A stretch of 64,000 nucleotides of DNA, from contig JBGVBY010000001.1 in assembly GCA_045226015.1 (NCBI GenBank), forward strand, positions 1-64,000. The letters are read 5' to 3'. The translations under genes were made by a program, and so were the position numbers. The stretch's first letter is position 1. Every line of letters starts with the position of its first letter. Under the pieces are notes generated by a model. That model was not told where the DNA came from, ran no database searches, and was given only the letters and a program-made list of their open reading frames with translations. Shown piece after piece: positions 1 through 7,137 of the stretch. This DNA is from UBA2450 sp045226015 (GTDB taxonomy: Bacteria; Bacillota_I; Bacilli_A; RFN20; CAG-826).

Positions 1-12
1 ACGGCATTTCTT

Positions 13-87
13 TGGTGGACACTACAGGGATCGAACCTGTGACCTCTTCCGTGTGAAGGAAGCGTTCTCCCGCTGAACTAAGTGTCC
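13..87 (-). tRNA. tRNA-Val (anticodon CAC)
   Basis: Read on the minus strand this folds as a full cloverleaf: a 7-bp acceptor stem (GGACACT/AGTGTCC), D arm GTTC/GAAC, a 5-bp anticodon stem (CTTCC/GGAAG) with loop TTCACAC, and a T arm ACAGG-TTCGATC-CCTGT. The anticodon is CAC, reading the Val codon GTG. Discriminator A and CCA are encoded. It is the distal gene of a two-tRNA transcript behind rpsI. Confidence 0.95.
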
Positions 88-189
88 CTATAGTGTGCTA
101 ATTGAATGAAAGCCCTAACTAAAGGGCTATGATGCGCTTTTGAACTTCCCATACATTGAGTCAAAATTTTAGGGGAAATTTCAGTAAAT

Positions 190-266
<77 letters not shown>

Positions 267-283
267 AAAATACGCGCTTAAAT

Positions 284-312
284 AATATATAATAAGGAAA
301 TAAATAAATCAA
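284..312 (-). promoter_or_regulatory. Promoter of the tRNA-Ile/tRNA-Val transcript
   Basis: On the minus strand, -35 TTGATT (307-312) and -10 TATATT (284-289) are 17 bp apart and lie 18 bp before tRNA-Ile. This fits a sigma-A promoter. It comes just after the rpsI terminator, so the tRNAs need their own start. Confidence 0.6.
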
Positions 313-324
313 TATATAAATATA

Positions 325-357
325 TAAAACAAAAAGGAAGCTATTTCTAACTTCCTT
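325..357 (-). terminator. Intrinsic terminator of rplM-rpsI
   Basis: A 7-bp stem (AAGGAAG 334-340 with CTTCCTT 351-357) and 10-nt loop are followed on the minus strand by a T-rich run (TTTTTGTTTT). It lies about 45 nt beyond the rpsI stop codon. Confidence 0.8.
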
Positions 358-402
358 GATTTGCTTTTTCTCATGTCTGATATCAAAGATATCAAATAAA
401 GA

Positions 403-804
403 TTAACGCTTAGAGAATTGTGGAGCTTTTCTCGCTGCTTTAAGACCGTATTTCTTTCTTTCCTTTTTACGGGAATCTCTAGTAATCATACCAGCAGTCT
501 TTAAAGTAGAACGATCGCATCCTGCTTCAAGTAAAGCGCGGGTGATGCCAAGTCTAATAGCACCGGCTTGTCCTGTAAAACCACCACCCTTAACTTCGGC
601 TTTGATGTCATATTTGGCTTCAGTGCCTGTTAAGACTAAAGGTTGTTTTAAGTCCATTACAAGTGTCGCATATGGCATATATTCATTGACATCACGACCA
701 TTGACTGTAATGTTGCCTTTTCCAGAAGTGACATACACTCTAGCGATTGAAGATTTTCTTCTACCAGTACCGTAATATTGGAGATTTTCTTTCTTTGTAG
801 CCAT
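403..804 (-). CDS. rpsI: 30S ribosomal protein S9
   Basis: The 133-aa product is the S9/uS9 protein of the small-subunit head, whose basic C-terminal tail reaches the P-site tRNA. The family core is clear from YGTGRRKSSIARV (residues 11-23), the central GGGFTGQAGAIRLGI and the conserved end KAPQFSKR. The length is normal for bacterial S9. The start follows AGGAGGTAAC at ideal spacing. It is the second gene of the rplM-rpsI operon, 13 nt after rplM, and a terminator follows. Confidence 0.98.
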   Translation of the reverse strand: MATKKENLQYYGTGRRKSSIARVYVTSGKGNITVNGRDVNEYMPYATLVMDLKQPLVLTGTEAKYDIKAEVKGGGFTGQAGAIRLGITRALLEAGCDRSTLKTAGMITRDSRKKERKKYGLKAARKAPQFSKR

Positions 805-817
805 TATATGTTACCTC

Positions 818-1258
818 CTAGAATTTGAGCTCAAGAACTTCTGGTTTTTGAGCTTCGTGCTTGTGATCTGGTCCAGCATAGACAAATAATTTCTTTTCAA
901 TTTGTCTACCTAAGCGTCCTTTTGGCACCATACCGTGAACACTTCTCTCAATCATTTCACATGGAAATTCTTTGAGCATTGTGCCCGCAGTTCTTGTTCT
1001 AAGACCGCCATCATAGCCAGATACGTTGTAATATTTCTTGTTGTGGATTTTATCTCCAGATAAGCTCACTTTTTCAGCGTTGATGATGATGACATAATCA
1101 CCACAGTCAACATTAGGTGTCCATGTTGGTTTCACCTTGCCTGTTAAAACTTGAGCAACTTGGGAGACTAATCTACCTAATGGTTTGTCAGTGGCATCAA
1201 CGACATACCATTTTCTTTGGATTTCATTTGCTTTTGCAATAGTAGTTTGACGTTGCAT
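818..1258 (-). CDS. rplM: 50S ribosomal protein L13
   Basis: The 146-aa protein is L13/uL13, an early-assembly protein of the large subunit. Recognisable segments are WYVVDATDKPLGRLVSQVA near the N-terminus, GDYVIIINAEKVSLSGDK in the middle and GMVPKGRLGR before the C-terminal end. Its length is typical. The SD AAAGGAGG lies 8 nt before ATG. It heads the rplM-rpsI operon and has its own promoter and a leader of about 70 nt. In Bacillus this pair follows ecfT-truA; here yebC and a DUF4160/DUF2442 pair intervene. Confidence 0.98.
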   Translation of the reverse strand: MQRQTTIAKANEIQRKWYVVDATDKPLGRLVSQVAQVLTGKVKPTWTPNVDCGDYVIIINAEKVSLSGDKIHNKKYYNVSGYDGGLRTRTAGTMLKEFPCEMIERSVHGMVPKGRLGRQIEKKLFVYAGPDHKHEAQKPEVLELKF

Positions 1259-1330
1259 ACAATTAATCCTCCTTTACCAAACTAACTTATTCCTTACCGG
1301 GGACTTCATTATTTTTGGCTTGTGCCGACA
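1259..1330 (-). promoter_or_regulatory. Candidate L13 autoregulatory leader
   Basis: The 5' leader of rplM (minus strand) contains a small GGC-ACAA-GCC hairpin and a conserved-looking stretch, AGTCCCCGGTAAGGAATAAG, before the SD. Firmicute rplM-rpsI operons often carry an L13-binding leader. I judge this one by position and general form only; a covariance-model scan would decide. Confidence 0.35.
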
Positions 1331-1333
1331 AAA

Positions 1334-1363
1334 ATTATATTATTAAACATATTTTCAAATCAA
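1334..1363 (-). promoter_or_regulatory. Promoter of rplM-rpsI
   Basis: On the minus strand, -35 TTGATT (1358-1363) and a perfect -10 TATAAT (1334-1339) are separated by 18 bp. The start would fall near 1327, giving a leader of about 70 nt before rplM. Confidence 0.7.
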
Positions 1364-1399
1364 TACAAATATGTATTATTTGATTGACATGCATTATTA

Positions 1400-1426
1400 T
1401 AAATAAAAAGTACCCTAAGGGTACTT
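1400..1426 (-). terminator. Terminator after the DUF4160/DUF2442 pair
   Basis: A perfect 8-bp stem AAGTACCC/GGGTACTT with loop TAA is followed on the minus strand by TTTTATTT. It separates this pair from the rplM promoter. Confidence 0.8.
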
Positions 1427-1447
1427 AATATATCAGTTCATCCCAAA

Positions 1448-1879
1448 TTAATGAATTGGTTTGCCATATTCTCTATTCATTGCTTGAATAGAAACAACCC
1501 ATTGTTTGCCAAACTTACACACATCAATACCATTTTTTAATTTTCCATATGATATTGCCTTGCGTAATGTTGACTCATTTAAACCCCAAATAGATGTAGC
1601 GTCTCCTAATGATAAGAGTCCATCGAATGAGGTTTTTATTTCTTTTCCTCTTTCCCAAAGTTCTTCACAAGAAAGATCAATATCATCGTTCCATGCGATA
1701 CCAAAGCCACCAACATCAACAAACACTCCATAAAAGAGCTCATTTTGCTTGAGTTGTTTAAAAACATCCCTCCACTCAAAAAGTGGTTTGACATCATAAA
1801 TCTTCGTCACCCCGATACAGAATTGAACAAGCAGCTTATAATCTTGTAATGGAAATACATCTTTAATCTTGTGAAACAT
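1448..1879 (-). CDS. DUF2442-type protein with C-terminal helix-turn-helix
   Basis: The 143-aa protein has two parts. Residues about 1-80 look like DUF2442: VFPLQDYKLLVQF, then VKPLFEWRDVFKQL, then GGFGIAWNDDIDLSCEELWE. Residues about 88-140 (SLGDATSIWGLNESTLRKAI, then GKLKNGIDVCKFGKQWVVS) look like the small helix-turn-helix module often attached to it. DUF4160 and DUF2442 proteins commonly occur as adjacent pairs that behave like toxin-antitoxin modules; their biochemistry is not established. It starts 5 nt after the end of the extended DUF4160 frame and lacks a clear SD, so translation is probably coupled. Which partner is toxic is unknown. Confidence 0.7.
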   Translation of the reverse strand: MFHKIKDVFPLQDYKLLVQFCIGVTKIYDVKPLFEWRDVFKQLKQNELFYGVFVDVGGFGIAWNDDIDLSCEELWERGKEIKTSFDGLLSLGDATSIWGLNESTLRKAISYGKLKNGIDVCKFGKQWVVSIQAMNREYGKPIH

Positions 1880-1884
1880 AACAA

Positions 1885-2145
1885 TTATTTTAACGGTTCA
1901 ATCGAATGAAATTCTTGTGTTTCCCACATGTTTAATAGTTCATTTCGATGCGCTTCAATTCATTCTTTTACCATAGAAAGTGCTCTGGGGGTAGGATGGG
2001 CTTCACCGTCGAGAATTCTCATGTCTTTTATGGTTATAGAGAAAGTCTCATCTCCATAAATTACATGGACATGTGGAGGATTGTGTTCACTTTGCAAGAA
2101 ATACATACGAATGATAATGCCATAAAACCTTGATAATATTGGCAT
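1885..2145 (-). pseudogene. DUF4160 gene interrupted by in-frame TGA at a conserved Trp
   Basis: The first 61 codons encode a clear DUF4160 start: MPILSRFYGIIIRMYF, then HNPPHVHVIYGDE, then PRALSMVKE. TGA follows at 1960-1962. The same frame stays open for 24 more codons to TAA at 1885-1887, encoding IEAHRNELLNMWETQEF and a IEPLK end. DUF4160 proteins normally read ...VREW-x-LHQEELLENW... here, so the TGA sits exactly where the family has Trp. The read-through product would be 86 aa, the usual family size. This is either a TGG-to-TGA nonsense mutation or a read-through/recoded codon. The SD AAAGGAGG is intact. Confidence 0.7.
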
Positions 2146-2170
2146 TCACTAAACCTCCTTTCATATTATT

Positions 2171-2199
2171 ATGATATCACTATATCGTGATATTATCAA
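2171..2199 (-). promoter_or_regulatory. Promoter with embedded operator for the DUF4160/DUF2442 pair
   Basis: On the minus strand, -35 TTGATA (2194-2199) and -10 TATCAT (2171-2176) are 17 bp apart. An inverted repeat, ATATCAC-N6-GTGATAT (2174-2193), fills the spacer. A repressor bound there would block RNA polymerase, as in autoregulated toxin-antitoxin operons. The helix-turn-helix domain of the DUF2442 protein is the obvious candidate repressor (inference). Confidence 0.6.
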
Positions 2200-2387
2200 T
2201 TATAGTTTTAATTATGAACATGAGATTTTAACATCTTAAAGATGTTATATATAATTCTCTAATTTATTATTAAAGATATGGTGCTATGAATACATATTAC
2301 TGAAATCCAAGAAACATAAGTTATGGTTCTTGGTGTTTTGTGCATGTTTGTGCAAGTATATGTATATTTGTGTATATTTGAAATGAT
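2200..2387. other. AT-rich intergenic stretch without a gene
   Basis: I see no coding potential. It contains a perfect inverted repeat TAACATCTT-A-AAGATGTTA near 2232-2250 with no T-tract, and loosely repeated TTTGTG/TGTATATTTG words near 2340-2380. No promoter is evident for either flank. Confidence 0.5.
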
Positions 2388-2416
2388 CACAAAAAAAGAG
2401 GAGTAACCTCTTTTTA
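2388..2416 (-). terminator. Terminator of yebC
   Basis: AAAAAGAGG-AGTAA-CCTCTTTTT forms a 9-bp stem, followed on the minus strand by a T run. It starts about 14 nt beyond the yebC stop codon. Confidence 0.85.
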
Positions 2417-2429
2417 ATTAATATACTAA

Positions 2430-3134
2430 TTACTTAACGTTGTGATATACGTTTTGAACGTCTTGAAGTTCATCAAGCATATCACATAATTCATTGAATT
2501 TACGTAAATCTTCTGGATCAGTAATTTCCACTGGATCGTTTGCTAAGAAGGAGATTTCCGCGGTATCAAATTCAGTGACACCCATTCCGTTAAGAACTTC
2601 ACGAGCTTGTGAGAATGCTTCAGGCGCCACTAAGACTTCGATTTCTCCATCTTCACATGTGACTTCTTTAACATCTACATCGCCTAAGATTAAGTTTTCT
2701 TCGACTTCATCTCTATTTTCACCTTTGAAATCAAAGATACCTGTTTGAGTGAAATTAAAGATAGTAGAACCTAAGTGTCCACCTTTTTTGGTAACTGCAG
2801 TACGAACTTCCACTAAAGCGCGGTTTGTGTTATCAGTTAATGTATCAATAATAAATAAGCTTCCACCTGGACCAAAAGCTTCATATCTACCTTCTTCATA
2901 GCTTTCAGCAGATCCGCCTTTAGCCTTTTGGATCGCTCTATCAATAACGTCTTTAGTAACGTGTTGTCCTTTCCATTTTTCAATCGCAGAACGTAACGCT
3001 AAGTTACAATCTGGATCTGGGACTCCACTTTTCGCCGCCATGTAAATCTCTTTACTGGCTCTCATAAATAATGCGCTCCTAGCTGCCGCGGTAGCCGCCA
3101 TTGCTTTTGCTCTAACTTCGTGTGCTCTACCCAT
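2430..3134 (-). CDS. yebC: YebC/TACO1-family protein
   Basis: The 234-aa product is a full-length YebC/PmpR-family protein. The family start is slightly altered to MGRAHEVRAKAMAATAAA (usually MAGHSKWANIKHRK). It is followed by ARSALFMRASKEIYMAAKSG, CNLALRSAIEKW, the signature GGSAESYEEGRYEAFGPGG (residues about 73-91) and TNRALVEVRTAVTKKGGHLG. Members act as transcription regulators or, as shown more recently, help ribosomes through proline-rich stretches. The SD AGAGGTG precedes ATG. It lies downstream of truA on the same strand with its own terminator. Confidence 0.93.
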   Translation of the reverse strand: MGRAHEVRAKAMAATAAARSALFMRASKEIYMAAKSGVPDPDCNLALRSAIEKWKGQHVTKDVIDRAIQKAKGGSAESYEEGRYEAFGPGGSLFIIDTLTDNTNRALVEVRTAVTKKGGHLGSTIFNFTQTGIFDFKGENRDEVEENLILGDVDVKEVTCEDGEIEVLVAPEAFSQAREVLNGMGVTEFDTAEISFLANDPVEITDPEDLRKFNELCDMLDELQDVQNVYHNVK

Positions 3135-3183
3135 AAATACACCTCTTTTATCTCAAAAATAATATCATAATGTCTTTATCTTG

Positions 3184-3918
3184 TTAATACTGCACTTCTA
3201 ATAAAGTGAGGCCGTGACTAGGAGCCTTAAAACTGGTGATATTTCTTTCACTATTTTCGTCTAACAAGTTATCAATTAACTCTAATGGTTCATCTTTATC
3301 CACGACTCTTAAACAAGTACCTACAATAAAGCGAATCATGTATCTCATAAATCCATCTCCGTTAAAAGATATATTTATATATCCTCTTTCGCTTCTTACT
3401 TGGATATCGTATATTTCTCTCACGAAATTATCTTCATCTTCTTCTTTAGAAGTGAAATTCTTAAAGTTATGTTTACCAATAAACTTATGAAGTGCTTCTT
3501 CGAGTCTATCAACATCAATATGTTCAGGATGAAGGAACACTGTGTCATATAAAAATGGATCTTTACTATCTTCTAAGATGGAATACAAATATACTTTTCC
3601 TTTCGCTGAATATCGCGCATGGAAAGACGACTCTACTTCTTCTATATCTTCAATTTTGATATCAGGTGGTAACATCTGGTTTATAGAATATAAAAATCTA
3701 TCTAAATCTATTTCATCTAAATCGATATCAAAATGGAATCTTTGACCTAACGCATGCACTCCCGCATCTGTTCGTCCCGCTCCATAGATGATAATTTCAC
3801 GATTAAAATATTGAGAAATCTTTTCTTCAATCACTTGTTGAATCGTGATTACATTTGGTTGACGTTGCCAACCAAAGTAATTCGTACCTTTATATGACAC
3901 TACTGCAAGTAAACGCAT
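3184..3918 (-). CDS. truA: tRNA pseudouridine(38-40) synthase TruA
   Basis: This 244-aa enzyme converts U38-U40 of the tRNA anticodon stem to pseudouridine. It shows the TruA start VSYKGTNYFGWQRQPN, the catalytic Asp motif GAGRTDAGVHALGQ, and FLYSINQMLPPDI. The C-terminal half has the usual NGDGFMRYMIRFIVGTCL. I start at ATG 3918, preceded by AGAGG; a longer frame from 3957 would overlap ecfT and adds non-homologous residues. The ecfA-ecfA-ecfT-truA order is classical Firmicute. Confidence 0.95.
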   Translation of the reverse strand: MRLLAVVSYKGTNYFGWQRQPNVITIQQVIEEKISQYFNREIIIYGAGRTDAGVHALGQRFHFDIDLDEIDLDRFLYSINQMLPPDIKIEDIEEVESSFHARYSAKGKVYLYSILEDSKDPFLYDTVFLHPEHIDVDRLEEALHKFIGKHNFKNFTSKEEDEDNFVREIYDIQVRSERGYINISFNGDGFMRYMIRFIVGTCLRVVDKDEPLELIDNLLDENSERNITSFKAPSHGLTLLEVQY

Positions 3919-3926
3919 AATAACCT

Positions 3927-4814
3927 CTAGAAAATAGGATATACTCCAAATATCCAATATATCAAATCAACATGAAAGTAATTCTTATCAATAATTAAGA
4001 AAGTAAGCATACCACCAAAAAGAATAAGAATAATAAGTATTGCGATTAAATCAGAGAAATGGAAAGAAAGTATTCTATATCTACTTCTTTTTCCATATGG
4101 ATCATAGCCTCTAGCCTCCATTGCGTTAGATAATTCTTCACTTCTAGATATAGCAGATACAAATAAAGGTATTATTAAGGATATAAGCGCGCGTACGCGC
4201 CTAATAAGACCTCCATGATTAAAATCGACACCTCTAGAAGCTTGAGCCTTCATAATCCTTTGGGTCTCATCTAATATTGTCGGAATAAATCTAAGCGCGA
4301 TACTTAAAGTCATCGCTACAATATGAGAAGGGAATTTAAATATCTTTAAAGGAGATAAGTACCATTCAATCGCATATGTTAAATCCATAGGTTTTGTGGT
4401 GCTTGTTAAGATCATAGTGATCATAAGCATCATTACTAACCTAAAGATGATATATCCACCCTGAATAAACGCATCATAATTAACAACATAGTTGTTACCA
4501 ATATAAAACGCGATATGAGTGGGATCATATGTTGGATTAGGGATAAATATATAAATAACAAGTAACACCACGATAAATATCCACATCGCACTTAAGCTCT
4601 TAAATAATTGCTTAATGGAGATACGAGAAAGAATCATTAAAATCACTAAGAAAAATAGCTCCACTCCGGTAAGGATAAGGGCAGTAGACCAACTCGATAC
4701 TTTTAAGAAAATAGAAACAAGTAAAAGAATCATCATAAAGATCTTGTTTCTCGGATCAAGACGATGAATACATGTGTTATATGGAGAATATCTACCAAAT
4801 GTTAAATTATTCAT
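3927..4814 (-). CDS. ecfT: ECF transporter transmembrane subunit EcfT
   Basis: The 295-aa integral membrane protein is the scaffold of energy-coupling-factor vitamin transporters, connecting the two ATPases to interchangeable substrate-binding (S) subunits. It starts MNNLTFGRYSPYNTCIHRLDPRNKI, typical of EcfT, and has about five hydrophobic segments (residues about 25-110, 125-145 and 250-275). Two coupling motifs that dock the ATPases are present: QASRGVDF and MEARGYD. Its ATG overlaps the ecfA2 stop (ATGA), so translation is coupled. No S subunit is present nearby, as expected for a shared group II module. Confidence 0.93.
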   Translation of the reverse strand: MNNLTFGRYSPYNTCIHRLDPRNKIFMMILLLVSIFLKVSSWSTALILTGVELFFLVILMILSRISIKQLFKSLSAMWIFIVVLLVIYIFIPNPTYDPTHIAFYIGNNYVVNYDAFIQGGYIIFRLVMMLMITMILTSTTKPMDLTYAIEWYLSPLKIFKFPSHIVAMTLSIALRFIPTILDETQRIMKAQASRGVDFNHGGLIRRVRALISLIIPLFVSAISRSEELSNAMEARGYDPYGKRSRYRILSFHFSDLIAILIILILFGGMLTFLIIDKNYFHVDLIYWIFGVYPIF

Positions 4815-5659
4815 TTGATATTCTCCTTAATCTCATTCATTAAATCATCAATATTACGAATGTTATTGATATTAATATCAATGTGATGTTCTTTTAATAG
4901 CAATGCAAACTTAAATAATTCAGGGATATCAATGGAATATTTAGACACATCGCCACTAAAAAGATCACTTGGACTACCAGTAAAGACAATATCTCCTTCA
5001 TTCATCACCACGACGTGATGAGAATGATTTAAAACGATATTCATATCATGAGTGACTAAAATAATGGTCTTACCATTTTTATTAAGTGACTCAATTAAAT
5101 CTAAAATGATTTTACTTCCTTGTGGATCTAGTCCTGCAGTAGGTTCGTCTAATATAAGTATTTCTGGTTCAATCGCAATGATACCGGCGATTGCCACTCT
5201 TCGCTTTTCTCCGCCAGATAGTTCAAAAGGAGATCTTTTATAAAAAGATTTATCTAAACCCATGGTCTTAAGAGCGGCATGAGCCTTCTTAATCGCCTCT
5301 TCTTCTTTATAACCGTAGTTCTTTAGTCCAAAGGCCACATCTTTTTCTACAGTTTCTTCAAATAATTGATATTCTGGGAATTGGAAAACAATCGCTACTT
5401 TTTTACGTAACTCTTTAATCTTTTTAAGTTTCTTTAAATTAGGGGTGATTTTAAAATCACCAATATCAATTTCTCCACTTGTAGGAGCGAGTAATCCATT
5501 AAATGTTTGAATTAAAGTAGACTTACCACTTCCTGTATGTCCCACAATCGAAGTGATTTTCCCTTCAGGTATTTCTAAAGAAATATTGTGAATCGCTTCC
5601 ACTTCATTAGGAGTCTTCTTTAAATATACATAGGAGAGGTTGTTTATTTTGATTGCCAT
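4811..5659 (-). CDS. ecfA2: ECF transporter ATP-binding subunit EcfA2
   Basis: The 282-aa ABC ATPase has Walker A GHTGSGKST, Q-loop VFQFPEYQLFEETV, signature LSGGEKRR and Walker B ILILDEPTAGLDP followed by the H-loop LVTHDMN. Q-loop wording and order in the operon match EcfA2 (EcfA'), the partner of EcfA1. It overlaps ecfA1 by 16 nt at its start and ecfT by 4 nt at its end. It is one of only two genes here that stop with TGA. Confidence 0.94.
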   Translation of the reverse strand: MAIKINNLSYVYLKKTPNEVEAIHNISLEIPEGKITSIVGHTGSGKSTLIQTFNGLLAPTSGEIDIGDFKITPNLKKLKKIKELRKKVAIVFQFPEYQLFEETVEKDVAFGLKNYGYKEEEAIKKAHAALKTMGLDKSFYKRSPFELSGGEKRRVAIAGIIAIEPEILILDEPTAGLDPQGSKIILDLIESLNKNGKTIILVTHDMNIVLNHSHHVVVMNEGDIVFTGSPSDLFSGDVSKYSIDIPELFKFALLLKEHHIDININNIRNIDDLMNEIKENIK

Positions 5660-6465
5660 AATAACTCTCCTAATTCTTCTAAGGTGTTTCTACTAGAAAC
5701 GTCATAACCTAATTCTTGTAATTTACCTTTAAGTTCCACAATAAAAGGAACACTCAAGTTATATTTCTCAATTAGTTCACGATTCTTAAATAATTCATTA
5801 GGAGAACAAGATAACACTACTTCTCCTCCGGACAACAAAATCACTCGATCACTTAAATAAGCTTCTTCAATATCGTGAGTAATCGAAATCACAGTAAGAT
5901 TAGGATTCTCTTCTTTCATTCTCCTAACTAAAGCGAGAATCTCATTCTTACCATTAGGGTCTAACATACTCGTAGACTCATCTAAGATGAGAATATCTGG
6001 GTTTCTCACTAAAGAGTCAGCGATCGCCACTCTTTGTTTTTGTCCTCCAGATAGATAACTTGGTTCTTTATTTAAGAATTCAAGCATCCCGACTTTTTTA
6101 GCCGCATCAATTACCTTAACAATCATTTCTTCTCTAGGAACATTCATGTTCTCTAAAGAGAAAGCAATATCATCTTCTACTGTCGCTCCGATAAATTGGT
6201 TATCTGGATTTTGGAAAACAATCGCAATATCTTTTCTAATTGAAAGTAGATTGTCTCTATTAAGTTCTAATCCATTAACAAAGATTTGACCTTTTGAAAA
6301 AGGTAATAATCCCGCGATTAATTTACACAAAGTGGATTTACCACTTCCATTATGTCCAACGATAGAAACATATTCACCCTTATCAATAGATAAGTTAATT
6401 CCTTTTAATATCTTGTCATTATCGTTATATGAGTATTCTAGATTCTTGATTTCAACACTTTTCAC
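5644..6465 (-). CDS. ecfA1: ECF transporter ATP-binding subunit EcfA1
   Basis: The 273-aa ABC ATPase has Walker A GHNGSGKST, Q-loop VFQNPDNQFIGATV (typical of EcfA1), signature LSGGQKQR and Walker B ILILDESTSMLDP with H-loop SITHDIE. With EcfA2 and EcfT it forms the energizing module for vitamin uptake. The best start is GTG at 6465; no SD precedes it, but a perfect TATAAT lies 7 nt upstream, suggesting a leaderless mRNA. In Bacillus this operon follows rplQ; here it follows sigH instead. Confidence 0.93.
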   Translation of the reverse strand: MKSVEIKNLEYSYNDNDKILKGINLSIDKGEYVSIVGHNGSGKSTLCKLIAGLLPFSKGQIFVNGLELNRDNLLSIRKDIAIVFQNPDNQFIGATVEDDIAFSLENMNVPREEMIVKVIDAAKKVGMLEFLNKEPSYLSGGQKQRVAIADSLVRNPDILILDESTSMLDPNGKNEILALVRRMKEENPNLTVISITHDIEEAYLSDRVILLSGGEVVLSCSPNELFKNRELIEKYNLSVPFIVELKGKLQELGYDVSSRNTLEELGELLWQSK

Positions 6466-6472
6466 GAGGGTA

Positions 6473-6478
6473 ATTATA
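6473..6478 (-). promoter_or_regulatory. -10 box for leaderless ecfA1 transcript
   Basis: On the minus strand TATAAT is followed by TACCCTC and then the GTG start. Initiation about 7 nt below the -10 would place the mRNA 5' end at the start codon. There is no good -35 (TAAGGA at 17 bp). Confidence 0.45.
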
Positions 6479-6491
6479 CACGATATTTTGA

Positions 6492-7101
6492 TTAATCCTT
6501 AGATTTATACAAAATATTTGCAATTTTACTTCTTACCCGATTGATTCTTAAATAGATCGTATTATAAGTCGTTAAATACTTACTCGCGGTCTTTTTATAA
6601 CTATTACAGCTTATAAAATAAAGAAAGCAAGTTACATCAGTTTCACTTATCCCGTTATTAGGATCATGAAGAAAATTCATTATTTCTTCGATCGCGATAG
6701 AGTTACTTGCTTCATTACTTTCATATTTCGAGCTTAAATAAAAAGATTCATCCCCACTATCAAGAAAAGAATCTTTAAACGCTCCATTAGATTGATAATA
6801 GATTGATTCTTCTTTAATCCCGTCGATCATCTCGTTTTTAGCGATCTTTCTCCAATAACCATTGAAGTTACCACTTTTGAAACCTCGAGCAGCGACCACT
6901 AAAGCGTATAAACCAATCTGCACTAAATCTTGAATTTGGATTCGAGTAGAACCCGCAAATTCCTTGATTAATAACTTAGCTAAACCCGCTGATTTTTTTT
7001 CGATAACGTTTAACAAGTTCGTTAATCGCTAAGTTATCCCCATCATTAAAAAGAACGACTAACCTTTCATCAGGATAGTCTAAATATGTCTTATTTAACA
7101 T
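6492..7101 (-). CDS. sigH: SigH-like sigma-70 factor, frame interrupted at an A8 run
   Basis: Two overlapping frames together make one sigma factor. The upstream frame starts at ATG 7101 behind a perfect SD (AAAGGAGG) and reads MLNKTYLDYPDERLVVLFND, then LAINELVKRYRKK, but stops at 6976. The downstream frame carries AGLAKLLIKEFAGS, the region-2 signature IQDLVQIGLYALVVAARGF and YWRKIAKNEMIDGIKE, then a region-4-like HTH (residues about 145-195), ending at 6492. The frames meet at eight A residues (6993-7000 on the minus strand). With seven A's, or a +1 shift, the product is a continuous 202-aa protein. Position after cysS-rlmB matches Bacillus sigH. The cause may be an assembly error, phase variation, slippage or decay. 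Confidence 0.72.
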
Positions 7102-7102
7102 A

Positions 7103-7131
7103 AGAACCTCCTTTCAAATTATGGAGGTCCT
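7103..7131 (-). promoter_or_regulatory. SD-sequestering hairpin in the sigH leader
   Basis: On the minus strand, AGGACCTCC (7131-7123) can pair with GGAGGTTCT (7111-7103): nine pairs with one G-U, around an 11-nt AT-rich loop. The whole SD core GGAGG is inside the stem, 5 nt from the sigH ATG. There is no T-tract, so it is not a terminator. It should lower sigH translation unless opened. Confidence 0.6.
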
Positions 7132-7137
7132 ATAAAG

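Noticed and set aside
111..128. Hairpin AGCCCT-N6-AGGGCT between the two tRNA genes
   Set aside because: There is no T-tract on the minus strand after it; it may be an RNA-processing structure or chance, so I do not call it a terminator.
1383..1400. TTGACA near 1383 on the plus strand as a promoter
   Set aside because: The nearest TATAAA is only about 8 bp away and no plus-strand gene follows.
1948..2133. Open frame opposite the DUF4160 gene
   Set aside because: It is antisense to a recognisable family, has no SD and no conserved sequence.
4190..4203. GC-rich palindrome GCGCGTACGCGC in ecfT
   Set aside because: It encodes conserved Arg/Val residues of EcfT (RRVRAL) and has no other repeat-like context.
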